From Microbaculum sp051390635 (GTDB taxonomy: Bacteria; Pseudomonadota; Alphaproteobacteria; Rhizobiales; Tepidamorphaceae), in assembly GCF_051390635.1 (NCBI RefSeq), contig NZ_JBPODT010000001.1:248001-312000 (forward strand): a stretch of 64,000 nucleotides of DNA, given 5' to 3'. The position numbers and the translations under genes are program-made. The notes below the pieces were generated by a model, which saw only the letters and a program-made list of their open reading frames with translations, did no database searches and had not been told where the DNA came from. Positions 18,452 through 27,072 of the stretch are shown here, one piece after another. Positions within the stretch are counted from its first letter, which is position 1, and every line of letters starts with the position of its first letter.

Positions 18452-20011
18452 CTACAGCGTCTTGATCGTCTTCAGCGCCCCGTCGAGCATTTCGCCCTTC
18501 TCGTCCTTGAGCGCGGCCTCGATCAGCCGGCGCAGCCAGTCGGCCCCATCGTCGCGGCCGGTCAGGTCGGGCAAGGCCGACAGCACCCGGTCGAACTTGG
18601 AAAACCCGCGTTCGTGGGTGTCGCTGTAGCCTTTTATCAGACGGCGGCAGCGCAGAACCTCTACGCCGAGATCGTAGTTCGTGGCGACCGTCTCCTTGGC
18701 GCGACCGAGCCATTCCTCGATATGGGCCATTTCGGTCCCATGACGCAGCGACCGCCGCCGCATCCGGCGCAGGCCACCGAGGAAATAGAGCGTCAGGAAG
18801 CCGCGCATCGTGTCCGTGCGCACGCGCCGTCCCCTGTTGACGAAATAGTCGAGCGTGGACCTGAGACGGGACCGATTCAGGATGAAACGGCCGAGGCCGG
18901 CCGGCAGGGTGCCGGCGATCTCCTCGATGCGCGGATGCATGAACTCGGTGACCTGCATCACCTGAGCGTCGCGAACGCCCATCTCGGTCTCGACGCGCTC
19001 GAAGCGCGTGGCCCGCGTCTTCAGGTCGGCGACGCGGATAACATCGTCATAGGTCATGGCGTTGGCGAGATATTTCGCGGCCTCGACGGTGAAGCGGAAG
19101 CTTTTCGGCGCCCCGCCATTGGCCGCGTCAAACCCGTAGATCCCCTTCATCCGGTCGAGATATTCCCGCCCGTAGTCGATATCCTGATAGTCGACGACCT
19201 TTTCGAGCCCCGCCCGCATCATGTCACGGGCGTCGCGCGGGAAATCGAGGTCCAGGCTTTCCATGAAGCCGGACCAGGTCTTCAGATCCTGCTCCGGACC
19301 GGCAATGGTGTCCCCGGACGCCGCTTTCGCCACCGGCGCCTGTTCCTTGCCAAAGTCCTTCGCCCCGTCGGCGCCCTTCTCGCGAACCGCATCGTAGCCG
19401 GCGCGGAACGCCTTCAGGCTCGCCTCGCCGCGCTTGCCGCCGTCGGCCGAGACGGTCTTCTCGAAACTCTCCTTCGGGAACGGCAGAACCTCGGAGCCGG
19501 CGAGCGCGCCGAACAGGCTCGCCGAGATCACGCTGCCGTTCGCGACCGCGACCCTGTCGAGATCGGTGCCGAGGAAGCGCTTCGAGGCGGCGCGGGCCGC
19601 TTCGATGACCGGCGCGGGATCGCCGATACCCGAGCCCGGCACGATCTTCTCCATAACCGCCAGCGTGCGGTCGGTCGATGCGATCAGCGTCGTGCGATCC
19701 GGCGAGACGAAGCCGCGCTGCATCGCCCGGCCCGCCTCCATCAATTCCGCGGCGAGCACGATGTCGACGTCACCCGGCGAAGGCATCAGCGCCAGCACCG
19801 GCGTGCCCTCACATTCCCGGACCATCTCGACATAATAGATCGTCGCACCGGTGCGCTGGGCGACGCCGGGAACGGAGGTCGCCTGGGCATACCAGCCGTT
19901 GTCCTCGGCCACATGGACGATCCAGTCCGTGACCACGCCACCACCCTGCCCGCCGACCGCGAGCACGGCGATTTTGATGATCTCGTCTTTTTCCGAAACC
20001 GCTGCAGGCAT
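18452..20011 (-). CDS. iorB: Indolepyruvate oxidoreductase subunit beta (long form with DUF6537)
   Basis: 519 residues. The first 190 are the pyruvate:ferredoxin oxidoreductase gamma-type domain (AVGGQGGGVVTDW near residue 18, VPGVAQRTGATIYYVEM). The remaining 320 residues are the helical extension found in the long beta subunits of proteobacteria (DUF6537). With IorA it oxidatively decarboxylates arylpyruvates (indolepyruvate, phenylpyruvate) to arylacetyl-CoA, passing electrons to ferredoxin. The start is 3 bp after the iorA stop, so the two are co-translated. The product for phenylpyruvate, phenylacetyl-CoA, is the substrate of the paa genes later in the window. Confidence 0.92.
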   Translation of the reverse strand: MPAAVSEKDEIIKIAVLAVGGQGGGVVTDWIVHVAEDNGWYAQATSVPGVAQRTGATIYYVEMVRECEGTPVLALMPSPGDVDIVLAAELMEAGRAMQRGFVSPDRTTLIASTDRTLAVMEKIVPGSGIGDPAPVIEAARAASKRFLGTDLDRVAVANGSVISASLFGALAGSEVLPFPKESFEKTVSADGGKRGEASLKAFRAGYDAVREKGADGAKDFGKEQAPVAKAASGDTIAGPEQDLKTWSGFMESLDLDFPRDARDMMRAGLEKVVDYQDIDYGREYLDRMKGIYGFDAANGGAPKSFRFTVEAAKYLANAMTYDDVIRVADLKTRATRFERVETEMGVRDAQVMQVTEFMHPRIEEIAGTLPAGLGRFILNRSRLRSTLDYFVNRGRRVRTDTMRGFLTLYFLGGLRRMRRRSLRHGTEMAHIEEWLGRAKETVATNYDLGVEVLRCRRLIKGYSDTHERGFSKFDRVLSALPDLTGRDDGADWLRRLIEAALKDEKGEMLDGALKTIKTL

Positions 20012-20014
20012 TTG

Positions 20015-22180
20015 TCAGGCCACCTTGAATCCGAATGAGAGCCGGCCCGCGTCGCGGCGACGCTGCAGCCGTTTCCTAAAATTGGCGCGCAGGCGGCCGA
20101 TGAAGCGGTCCCACCGGCGCGGATTGTGAATGACGTCGGCGCGGTAGAAGGACGGGCAGAGAACGGCCGCATCGGCCACCTCGCCGCAGTTACCGCAGGC
20201 GACGCAGGACTGGTCAATAGATGCCACCGGATCGTCGCGCAGGGGATCGTCCAGCCGCTTCACCGACAGGGACGGGCAACCCGACAGGCGCATGCAGGCG
20301 TGATCGCCCGTGCACACGTCCTCGTCGACGCCGAAGCGCGGCTTGACGGACCGTTCGCCGCCGGCGATCGCTTTGGCCAGCTTCGGCCGCTCGCGGCGCT
20401 GCCGGTTCAGCATGCATTCCGACGACGCGACGATGATCTTCGGGCCCTTCTCAGACGTCGTCAGCGCCTCGCGGAACGTGTCGCGCATCTTGGTGACGTC
20501 ATAGGTCCGGTCGATGTGGCGCACCCAGGTGGCGCCGACGCCCTTCACCGCATCGGTGATCGGATGCTTGGTCGATCGGGACCGGTTGAACGCCCGCGAA
20601 GACGGGATGTCCTGCCCGCCGGTCGCCGCCGAATAGTAGTTGTCGACGATCAGGATGACGCCATCATGCTTGTTGAAGACGGCGTTGGTGACGCCGCTGC
20701 TGAGGCCGTTGTGCCAGAAGCCGCCGTCGCCCATCACCGCGATCGGCCGTTTCTTGGCCTCCACGTTGAAAGCCGAGGCCGAAGCCGGCCCCAGGCCATA
20801 GCCCATCGTGCTCGCGCCGATGTCGAAGGGCGGCATGATCGAGAACAGGTGGCAGCCGATATCGGCGGCGACGTGATGCTCGCCGAGCTCCTCCTGAACC
20901 ATCTTCATCGCCGCGAAGATCGGCCGTTCCGGGCACCCGGTGCAGAATCCCGGCGGGCGCGGTGGCACCGCCTTGGACAGATCGGGCACGAGCGGGGCCT
21001 CGGGCTCGTTCGGCGCGCGATCCTTGTCCCCGAGCAGGCCGCCGGCATGGTCGCGCAGGAACTCGCGGATCGAGCTCAGCATCACCGCGCCGGTATATTC
21101 TCCGGCCATCGGGAACGGGTCCTTGCCGCGCAGTTTCGTCTCGATGCCGGCCTTGTGCAGCATCGCCCCGAACGCCTGCTCGATATGGTTCGGCTGGCCC
21201 TCCTCGATGACGAGCACGGCGTCCTTGTCCTTGGCGAACGCCAGGAATTCCTCGTCGATCAGCGGATAGGTGACGTTGAGCACGTACAGCGGCACGTCGG
21301 TATTGCCGCGGATATCGGCAAGGCCCAGCCGCTGCAGCGCGCGGATGACGCCGTTGTACATGCCGCCCTGCAGGACGATGCCGACATTGCCGCCCTTCTT
21401 GGCCTCCTTCGGCCCGAAGAACTCGTTCAGGCCGCGCTCGCGGATGAACTTCACCGCCGCCGGCCAGCGTTTGTCGATCTTTTCCTTCTCGTGCTGGAAG
21501 GAGGCGGGCGGCAGCACGATGCGGCTGATGTCGCGCTGCGGATTCTCCAGCGCCTCGGCGAGCGACATCTCGGGCTTGCGGTTGTCGCGGGCCTTGAACC
21601 GGCCGTGCACGTGGCAGGCGCGGATGCGCATCTCCAGCATCACCGGCGTGTTCGAGGCTTCCGACAGCTCGAAGCCCTCGCGCACCGATTTGACGATCAT
21701 CTCGAGGTTCGGCCGGGGATCGAGCAGCCAGATCTGCGATTTCATCGCAAATGCATGGCTGCGCTCCTGCATGATGGAGGCGCCCTCGCCGTAGTCCTCG
21801 CCGACGATGATCAGGGCACCGCCGTTGACCCCGCCGGACGCCAGATTGGCGAGCGCGTCGGAGGCGACATTGGTGCCGACCGTCGACTTGAAGGTAACGG
21901 CGCCGCGGATGGGATAGTGGACCGAGGCCGCCAGCGTCGCCGCCGCGGTCGCCTCCGAGGCACTCGCCTCGAAATGCACGCCCAGCTCCGCGAGAATGTC
22001 CTGCGCGTCGGCCAGCACGTCCATCAGGTGCGAGATCGGCGCGCCCTGATACCCGCCCACGTAGCCGACGCCGCACTCGAGCAGCGCCTTGGTGACGGCG
22101 AGAATGCCCTCACCGCGGAACTCCTGGCCCTCGCCAATGCGCAACTGCTGGACTTCTTTTGCAAATGACCGCTCGGCCAT
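20015..22180 (-). CDS. iorA: Indolepyruvate ferredoxin oxidoreductase subunit alpha
   Basis: 721 residues. N-terminal pyrimidine-binding domain (VGYVGGYQGAPISHLMD), a central domain, a thiamine-diphosphate domain with CTGCPERP near residue 415 and 'GDGGFWHNGLSSGVTNAV' near 470, and a C-terminal ferredoxin-like module with Cys in CTGDHACMRLSGCPSL and SCVACGNCGEVADAAVLCP for iron-sulfur clusters. The length is right for IorA. It is the catalytic subunit of arylpyruvate oxidation. Preceded by a MarR gene (45 bp gap) in the same direction, which likely regulates the operon. Confidence 0.93.
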   Translation of the reverse strand: MAERSFAKEVQQLRIGEGQEFRGEGILAVTKALLECGVGYVGGYQGAPISHLMDVLADAQDILAELGVHFEASASEATAAATLAASVHYPIRGAVTFKSTVGTNVASDALANLASGGVNGGALIIVGEDYGEGASIMQERSHAFAMKSQIWLLDPRPNLEMIVKSVREGFELSEASNTPVMLEMRIRACHVHGRFKARDNRKPEMSLAEALENPQRDISRIVLPPASFQHEKEKIDKRWPAAVKFIRERGLNEFFGPKEAKKGGNVGIVLQGGMYNGVIRALQRLGLADIRGNTDVPLYVLNVTYPLIDEEFLAFAKDKDAVLVIEEGQPNHIEQAFGAMLHKAGIETKLRGKDPFPMAGEYTGAVMLSSIREFLRDHAGGLLGDKDRAPNEPEAPLVPDLSKAVPPRPPGFCTGCPERPIFAAMKMVQEELGEHHVAADIGCHLFSIMPPFDIGASTMGYGLGPASASAFNVEAKKRPIAVMGDGGFWHNGLSSGVTNAVFNKHDGVILIVDNYYSAATGGQDIPSSRAFNRSRSTKHPITDAVKGVGATWVRHIDRTYDVTKMRDTFREALTTSEKGPKIIVASSECMLNRQRRERPKLAKAIAGGERSVKPRFGVDEDVCTGDHACMRLSGCPSLSVKRLDDPLRDDPVASIDQSCVACGNCGEVADAAVLCPSFYRADVIHNPRRWDRFIGRLRANFRKRLQRRRDAGRLSFGFKVA

Positions 22181-22225
22181 GAGCTCTCCTCCTTGATTGT
22201 CGCTGCCGATTGCGCGCGGCTGCGC

Positions 22226-22735
22226 TCAGAAATCGTGCCGCCGTACGTTGCGCAGGACCCGTGTCAAAAGGCCGATCAGCGTCTCGTACTCGGCATCCGA
22301 AAACCCGGCGAACATGCGCTTCAGCGACTCGTACATCACGGGCCAGACCTCGCGGAACGCCTCGCGTCCCTTCTCGGTCAGGTGCAGTTCGCGGACGCGC
22401 GCGTCGCCGCGCCTGTTCCTGCGCCGAACCAGGCCGTCGCGCTCCATGCCGTCGAGCGTTCGGCTCATGGTCGACTGCTCGGTGACGGCGAACACCGCCA
22501 CCTCGTTGACCGTGCTGCCCGCCATCACGGTGAGGATGGCCAGCACGCGCATCTGCAGGGTCGTCAGACCGTGCACCTTGATCTGCCCCTGCAGATCGAT
22601 ATTCCAGCGCGCCGAGATCCGGTTGATCAGATAGGGCGCGAAGTGGTCGAGGCCGATCTCGCCGAGCGAGGGGACACGGTCGAACCTCTCGGTCTCCTGG
22701 GTCCCCACCGGGAAATCCATCGGCTTCGCTTCCAT
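22226..22735 (-). CDS. MarR-family transcriptional regulator
   Basis: 169 residues. The winged-helix core is 'LTTLQMRVLAILTVMAGSTV', the recognition helix TEQSTMSRTLDGMERDGLV and the wing RRNRRGDARVRELHLTEKG, followed by the dimer helix. It sits in the middle of the minus-strand operon between an FAD oxidoreductase and iorA, so it is probably autoregulated from the promoter at about 25140-25290. The palindromic sites there and at 26953 are the best candidate operators. MarR proteins of aromatic catabolism usually repress and respond to an aryl-CoA or free aromatic acid; the ligand here is unknown. Confidence 0.9.
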   Translation of the reverse strand: MEAKPMDFPVGTQETERFDRVPSLGEIGLDHFAPYLINRISARWNIDLQGQIKVHGLTTLQMRVLAILTVMAGSTVNEVAVFAVTEQSTMSRTLDGMERDGLVRRRNRRGDARVRELHLTEKGREAFREVWPVMYESLKRMFAGFSDAEYETLIGLLTRVLRNVRRHDF

Positions 22736-22745
22736 CGCCCCGCCC

Positions 22746-24326
22746 TCAGCCGAGCCGCTCGGCGAGCGCGAAGCCCGAGCCGCCGCCGAGACCCGGCCCC
22801 GGATGCGTCGAGGCGCCGATCTGGTAGAGCCCCGCGATCGGTGTCTTGTGGTTCACGGTGTCGGCGAACGGCCGCCAGACGAAGAACTGGTCGATCGCGC
22901 AGGAGCCGCCATACGGATCGCCGCCGACGAGGTTCATGTTCATCGCTTCAAGGTCGGCCGGCGAGTAGCATGTTCGCGCGACGACGTTTTCCTCGAACCC
23001 TTCGATATGGGTCTTCAGGATCGCCTCGACCCGGTCGGCATAGGCCTCGCGCACGGCCTCGCTCCAGCCGCCGTCGGCGGGCACATCGATCTTGCCGGCG
23101 GCATCGCCCTTGATATGGCGCGGAGCCTCGGGCAGCTGGATCCAGATGATCCCGGCCCCCTCCGGGCAACGCGAGGGATCGAGCGCATGCGGCTGGCCGA
23201 CGCAGATCGTCGGTACTTCCGGCAGCATGCCGCGCTCACATTCGTTGACCGCCTTCGACACGCCGTCCAGGCCGGGCGTCAGGTGGATGAGCGCGACCTG
23301 GTCCAGGCCCTGGCCCTTCCATTTCGGCGGGCTCTTGAGGGCGTAGTGCATCTGCATGTCGCCCTTGCCATAGCGATAGTCGTCGGCCTGGCTCTTGGCC
23401 GCCGGATCGACGGCCGCGCTCGGGATCAGCCGGTCATAGAGCTGCGTCGGTGTCACCGAGCAGATGACGCCCTGCCTGGCCTCGATCGCCTCGCCGTTGG
23501 CAAGCTTCACGCCGCTCGCGCGCCCGCCGGTGACGAGGATTTCGGCGACGTCGGCGCCCGTACGCACCTCGCCCTGCCGCTCCCTGATCAATCCCTCGAA
23601 AGCCTTCACCGCGTTCGCCGCTCCGCCCTTGGCGATCGGCGCGCCGGCGGCTTCCAGCGCGAAGGCGACGACCCGGGCCATCTCGCCGGAAAAGGCGCTT
23701 TCCGGCCCCAGGCCCGCATGCAGCACCCACGGCGCCAGCATGCCTCTGAGCAGATCGGACTTAAACCGCGTCTCCAGCCATCCCCGGCCGGGGCGAAGCC
23801 CTTCGCCGAGCCGCGCCGCGAGCCCGCGAAGTCCGCGCCGCCGCATCTCCCGGAACAGCAGCTTGAACGTGCCCCACGACCACAGCGCTCCGCCGAGCAG
23901 GCCGAACACCAGTTCGGCGTCGCGCTCGACGGCTTCCACCTCGGCGCGGTAACGGTCGCCGTCGCCCGGGCTGAGGTCGTTGAACCGGGCGACGTTCGCC
24001 GCCCGATCCGTGGTCAGAACCAGACTGCGCCCGTCCGGGGTGACGACCCCGGTCGGGCGCGACGTATGGGCGAAGTCGAGCCCGTGTCGGGCAAGATCGG
24101 CTCCGAGCTTGCCGAATGCCGGCGACGTGATGAACAGCACGAAGGTCGCCGCCATCAGGTCGTGGGTATAGCCGGGCGCGGTGATCTCGCCCGACTTGAT
24201 GCAGCCACCGGCGACATCCTCGCGTTCCAGGACAAGGACCGTCTTGCCGCGCTGACCCAGCAGCGCGGCACAGACGAGGCCATTAATCCCCGACCCGACA
24301 ACGATATAGTCCGGTGCGACGGCCAT
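22746..24326 (-). CDS. Phytoene-desaturase-like FAD-dependent oxidoreductase
   Basis: 526 residues. N-terminal dinucleotide-binding motif 'VVGSGINGLVCAALLGQRGK' followed by VLEREDVAGGCIKSGE, as in the CrtI/NAD(P)-FAD family, and a C-terminal FAD motif IYQIGASTHPGPGLGGGSG (as GLYQIGAST). A related paralogue lies divergently at 25355, with the same overall organisation. No carotenoid genes are present, so carotenoid desaturation is unlikely. Members of this family next to aromatic and amino-acid genes carry out desaturation or oxidation of unknown substrates. It lies 24 bp after the cyclase gene and 10 bp before marR, clearly in one operon. Confidence 0.82.
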   Translation of the reverse strand: MAVAPDYIVVGSGINGLVCAALLGQRGKTVLVLEREDVAGGCIKSGEITAPGYTHDLMAATFVLFITSPAFGKLGADLARHGLDFAHTSRPTGVVTPDGRSLVLTTDRAANVARFNDLSPGDGDRYRAEVEAVERDAELVFGLLGGALWSWGTFKLLFREMRRRGLRGLAARLGEGLRPGRGWLETRFKSDLLRGMLAPWVLHAGLGPESAFSGEMARVVAFALEAAGAPIAKGGAANAVKAFEGLIRERQGEVRTGADVAEILVTGGRASGVKLANGEAIEARQGVICSVTPTQLYDRLIPSAAVDPAAKSQADDYRYGKGDMQMHYALKSPPKWKGQGLDQVALIHLTPGLDGVSKAVNECERGMLPEVPTICVGQPHALDPSRCPEGAGIIWIQLPEAPRHIKGDAAGKIDVPADGGWSEAVREAYADRVEAILKTHIEGFEENVVARTCYSPADLEAMNMNLVGGDPYGGSCAIDQFFVWRPFADTVNHKTPIAGLYQIGASTHPGPGLGGGSGFALAERLG

Positions 24327-24350
24327 CTTGCCGACCCTGCCCCCGCTAAC

Positions 24351-25139
24351 TCAGCCCTTGGGGACGAGCGCCAGCGCCCGGATCGGGCTGCCCGTGCCGC
24401 CGACGAACTTCAGCGGCGCGGCGATCAGGACGGCACCCTTCGGCGGCAGCTTGTCGAGATGGGCGAGGCTGGCGAGCCCGTAGCGGTTGTTCTTGTGCAG
24501 CAGGTTGTGCGCCGGATAGGGCGGCTCGAACCCGCCGGCCGCGCCGGCATCGGTGCCGACCGTCTCGGTGCCCCAGCCGACGATGCCTTTCGAGATGATG
24601 TACTCGACGCAGTCGACCGTCGGTCCGGGCGAATGCGGGCCGTTCTCGTCGGCGTTGAGGAACTCGTCCCGGCTGCGGTTGCGCGGCCACCAGTCGGTGC
24701 GCATCAGCACCCAGCTGCCAGCCTCGATCTCGCCGTGCTCGGCTTCCCATTCCTTGACCATGTCGGCGGTCAGCAGGAAGTCCACGTTCTCGGCCGTCTG
24801 CTTGGAGCAGTCGATGACGTTCACCGGGGCAACGAAATTCTTCACCGGGATCGTGTCGGTCTTGCCGTCCGGATGGTCCTTGCCGGTGACCCAGTGGATC
24901 GGGGCATCGAAATGCGTGCCCGAATGCTCGCCCAGCTCGTACCAGCTCCACGCCCAGAACGGACCGGCGTCGTCGTAGTGCGAGATCTCGTGCACCTTCA
25001 CCTGCGGTGTCTGCTGGAAAATGTCCGGCAGCTGGATCAGCGGCGTATCCGGACCAAGCGGAACGGCAAGGTCCACGACCTCGACGGCGCCGGACACGAG
25101 CATGGAACCCAGTTTAGCGAGCGTGTCGGTAGATGACAT
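24351..25139 (-). CDS. Cyclase-family metal hydrolase, isatin-hydrolase-like
   Basis: 262 residues. The signature is HSGTHFDAPIHW near residue 72, the metal-binding HxGTHxDxPxH of the cyclase/kynurenine formamidase family (PF04199). The surrounding sequence (VEVVDLAVPLGPDTPLIQLP, GWGTETVGTDAGAA, NRYGLASLAHLDKLPP) resembles bacterial isatin hydrolases, which open the isatin ring during indole-3-acetate breakdown; that resemblance is from memory and needs an alignment. Other members hydrolyse N-formylkynurenine or similar cyclic amides. It is the first gene of the operon leading to iorAB, so an indole or aryl keto-acid route fits. A small GATT-GCA-AATC palindrome (25139-25149) touches its start codon. 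Confidence 0.8.
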   Translation of the reverse strand: MSSTDTLAKLGSMLVSGAVEVVDLAVPLGPDTPLIQLPDIFQQTPQVKVHEISHYDDAGPFWAWSWYELGEHSGTHFDAPIHWVTGKDHPDGKTDTIPVKNFVAPVNVIDCSKQTAENVDFLLTADMVKEWEAEHGEIEAGSWVLMRTDWWPRNRSRDEFLNADENGPHSPGPTVDCVEYIISKGIVGWGTETVGTDAGAAGGFEPPYPAHNLLHKNNRYGLASLAHLDKLPPKGAVLIAAPLKFVGGTGSPIRALALVPKG

Positions 25140-25241
25140 GATTGCAAATCCTCCCGGGGTCTGCGCCCCAATTGAGCCTCGGTTTCCGTCTCGCGGGGCC
25201 TTGCCCCCGCTCGATATGTCACGGCCAGATTAGTCCGGAAT

Positions 25242-25273
25242 TATGCATTTGCAAATGTCTAACGTTGAAATAA
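25242..25273. promoter_or_regulatory. Operator/promoter element A in the divergent promoter region
   Basis: TATGCA-TT-TGCAAA (25242-25255), containing the perfect 12-bp palindrome CATTTGCAAATG (25246-25257), followed by TCTAA and TTGAAA at fixed spacing. The same arrangement occurs at 26953-26984. It lies between the minus-strand cyclase-iorAB operon and the plus-strand oxidoreductase. It probably binds the MarR protein encoded in the operon; this is an inference from position and duplication. Confidence 0.6.
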
Positions 25274-25354
25274 ACTCCTCCACAACAGATGGCGACCGAC
25301 ACAAACGCCACGAATAAGAGCAAAATTGCCGGCCAGAGGGAGTTGATAAGGCGC

Positions 25355-26926
25355 ATGGAATTCGACGCCGTATTCATCGGCGCGGGCCACAACGCGCTCG
25401 CCGCCGCCATACATCTGGCGACCCGCGGATGGTCTGTCGGCGTTTTCGAAAAAGGCGACAGGGCGGGCGGCGCGATTCGCACCGACGAAGTCACCCTTCC
25501 CGGCTTCCGGCACGACCTCTACGCCACCAATCTCGGGCTGTTCGCCGGCTCCGCCTTTCATGGCCAATATGGCGACCAACTGGCTAAGCACGGCCTCGCC
25601 TACGCCCCGGCCGAGCATTGCTTTGCGAGCCCGACACCGTCGGGCTCCTGGTTCGGCGTCTCCAAGGATCTGGACCAGACCGTCACGCGCGCCGAAAGGC
25701 TTTCCAAGGCGGATGCGGCACGCTGGCGCTCGATGCTCGCCGAGTTCGGCGGCGACGCGCCTCACCTGTTCTCCCTGCTCGGCTCGCCGATGACGGCGTC
25801 ATCCCTGCTCAAGACGGGCTGGAATGCCTGGCGTGGGAAAGGCCTGGGCTGGATGCTCGACACCGCCAAGATGCTCAGTTCCTCGCCGCGAGAATTCCTC
25901 GAAGCGAACTTCGAATCCGAGGAAATCCGCGCGGCGATGGCCGCATGGGGCATGCATCTCGACTTCGGCCCCGACGTCGCCGGCGGTGCGCTGTTCCCCT
26001 ACCTGGAAAGCATGGCCGACCAGAGCTTCGGCATGGTGATCGGCCAGGGCGGGGCCGATACCATGATCAAGGCGATGGTATCGCTCCTGGAATCGCTCGG
26101 CGGCACCGTGATGACGAATGCGGAAGTCACTGACATAAAACGAACTTCCGGCCGCGCCGATGCGATCGTTCTCGCCGACGGCAAGGTCGTTCGCGCCCGC
26201 AAGGCAATCGTCGCCGGCGTCATGCCGCGGGCGCTCGTCGGGACGCTTCTCGACGGCGGCACCGGCAATGCGGCATTCGATGCATCGGCACACAAATTCC
26301 GCCACGGCCCCGGAACCATGATGGTTCACCTGGCCATGTCCGATCTGCCGGACTGGTCGGCGAGCGAGGACCTGAGGCGGTTTCTCTACGTCCATCTGGC
26401 CCCGGATCTGGACATGATGGGACGGGCCTATTCCTCCGCCCTTGCGGGCGATCTGCCGGCTGAACCGCTGCTCGTCGTCGGGCAGCAGACGGCGATCGAT
26501 CCCAGCCGCGCGCCGGAGGGAAAGCATACCCTTTGGGTGCAGGTGCGCGCCCTGCCAGCGAACATTCGCGGCGACGCGGCGGGCACCATCACGGATCGCG
26601 ACTGGGAGGCCGTCGCCGAGCCATACGCCGACCGCGTTGTCGATATCATCGAGCGCTACGCGCCCGGCACCAAGGGCAAGATCCTTGGCCGCCATGTCGA
26701 AACGCCGGCCGATCTCGAGCGCCGCAACCCCAACCTCGTCGGCGGCGACAGCGGCGGCGGCAGCCACCATCTAAGCCAGAACTTCGTGTTCCGCCCTGTT
26801 CCGGGCTGGGCCAAGTACCGGACGCCGGTCGACAACCTCTACATGGTCGGCGCCGCCACGTGGCCCGGCGGAGGCGCAGGCGCCGGCTCCGGATTCATGC
26901 TTGCGAAAATGCTCGGTGGCGGCTGA
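25355..26926 (+). CDS. Phytoene-desaturase-like FAD-dependent oxidoreductase, second copy
   Basis: 523 residues from MEFDAVFIGAGHNALAAAIH; an ATG 22 codons upstream gives an atypical polar extension and has no ribosome site, so the inner start is preferred. The FAD motif is GAGHNALAAAIHL at the very N-terminus, and the C-terminal motif LYMVGAATWPGGGAGAGSG matches the CrtI-like family. Related to the oxidoreductase at 22746 but clearly diverged. It is transcribed away from the cyclase operon and followed by a peptide-type ABC importer that has its own copy of the same operator. Substrate unknown; a role in the same pathway as iorAB is inferred. Confidence 0.82.
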   Translation: MEFDAVFIGAGHNALAAAIHLATRGWSVGVFEKGDRAGGAIRTDEVTLPGFRHDLYATNLGLFAGSAFHGQYGDQLAKHGLAYAPAEHCFASPTPSGSWFGVSKDLDQTVTRAERLSKADAARWRSMLAEFGGDAPHLFSLLGSPMTASSLLKTGWNAWRGKGLGWMLDTAKMLSSSPREFLEANFESEEIRAAMAAWGMHLDFGPDVAGGALFPYLESMADQSFGMVIGQGGADTMIKAMVSLLESLGGTVMTNAEVTDIKRTSGRADAIVLADGKVVRARKAIVAGVMPRALVGTLLDGGTGNAAFDASAHKFRHGPGTMMVHLAMSDLPDWSASEDLRRFLYVHLAPDLDMMGRAYSSALAGDLPAEPLLVVGQQTAIDPSRAPEGKHTLWVQVRALPANIRGDAAGTITDRDWEAVAEPYADRVVDIIERYAPGTKGKILGRHVETPADLERRNPNLVGGDSGGGSHHLSQNFVFRPVPGWAKYRTPVDNLYMVGAATWPGGGAGAGSGFMLAKMLGGG

Positions 26927-26952
26927 GAATTGGGATTGGTAGCCGCTTGACC

Positions 26953-26984
26953 TATGCACTTGCATATCTCTAATCTTGAAACAA
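26953..26984. promoter_or_regulatory. Operator/promoter element B upstream of the ABC importer
   Basis: TATGCA-CT-TGCATA (26953-26966), a perfect inverted repeat with a 2-bp centre, followed by TCTAA and TTGAAA at the same distances as in element A (25242-25273). It is 107 bp before the substrate-binding protein gene. The shared order of palindrome and downstream blocks suggests common control, most likely by the MarR at 22226. Confidence 0.6.
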
Positions 26985-27072
26985 TTGGGGAACAGTAACC
27001 GTCACCGGACCTCGGGGACAAAGTTGCGGAGTTAAACGGGCGGCCGCGGCCGCGCCGACAAGGGAGAGAAGA

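Noticed and set aside
20126..22168. 680-codon plus-strand open frame antisense to iorA
   Set aside because: Opposite strand carries intact IorA motifs; the antisense product is His/Arg/Ala-rich with no domain.
22803..25136. 777-codon plus-strand open frame antisense to the oxidoreductase and cyclase genes
   Set aside because: It crosses two real genes and their junction on the other strand; composition is typical of antisense translation in GC-rich DNA.
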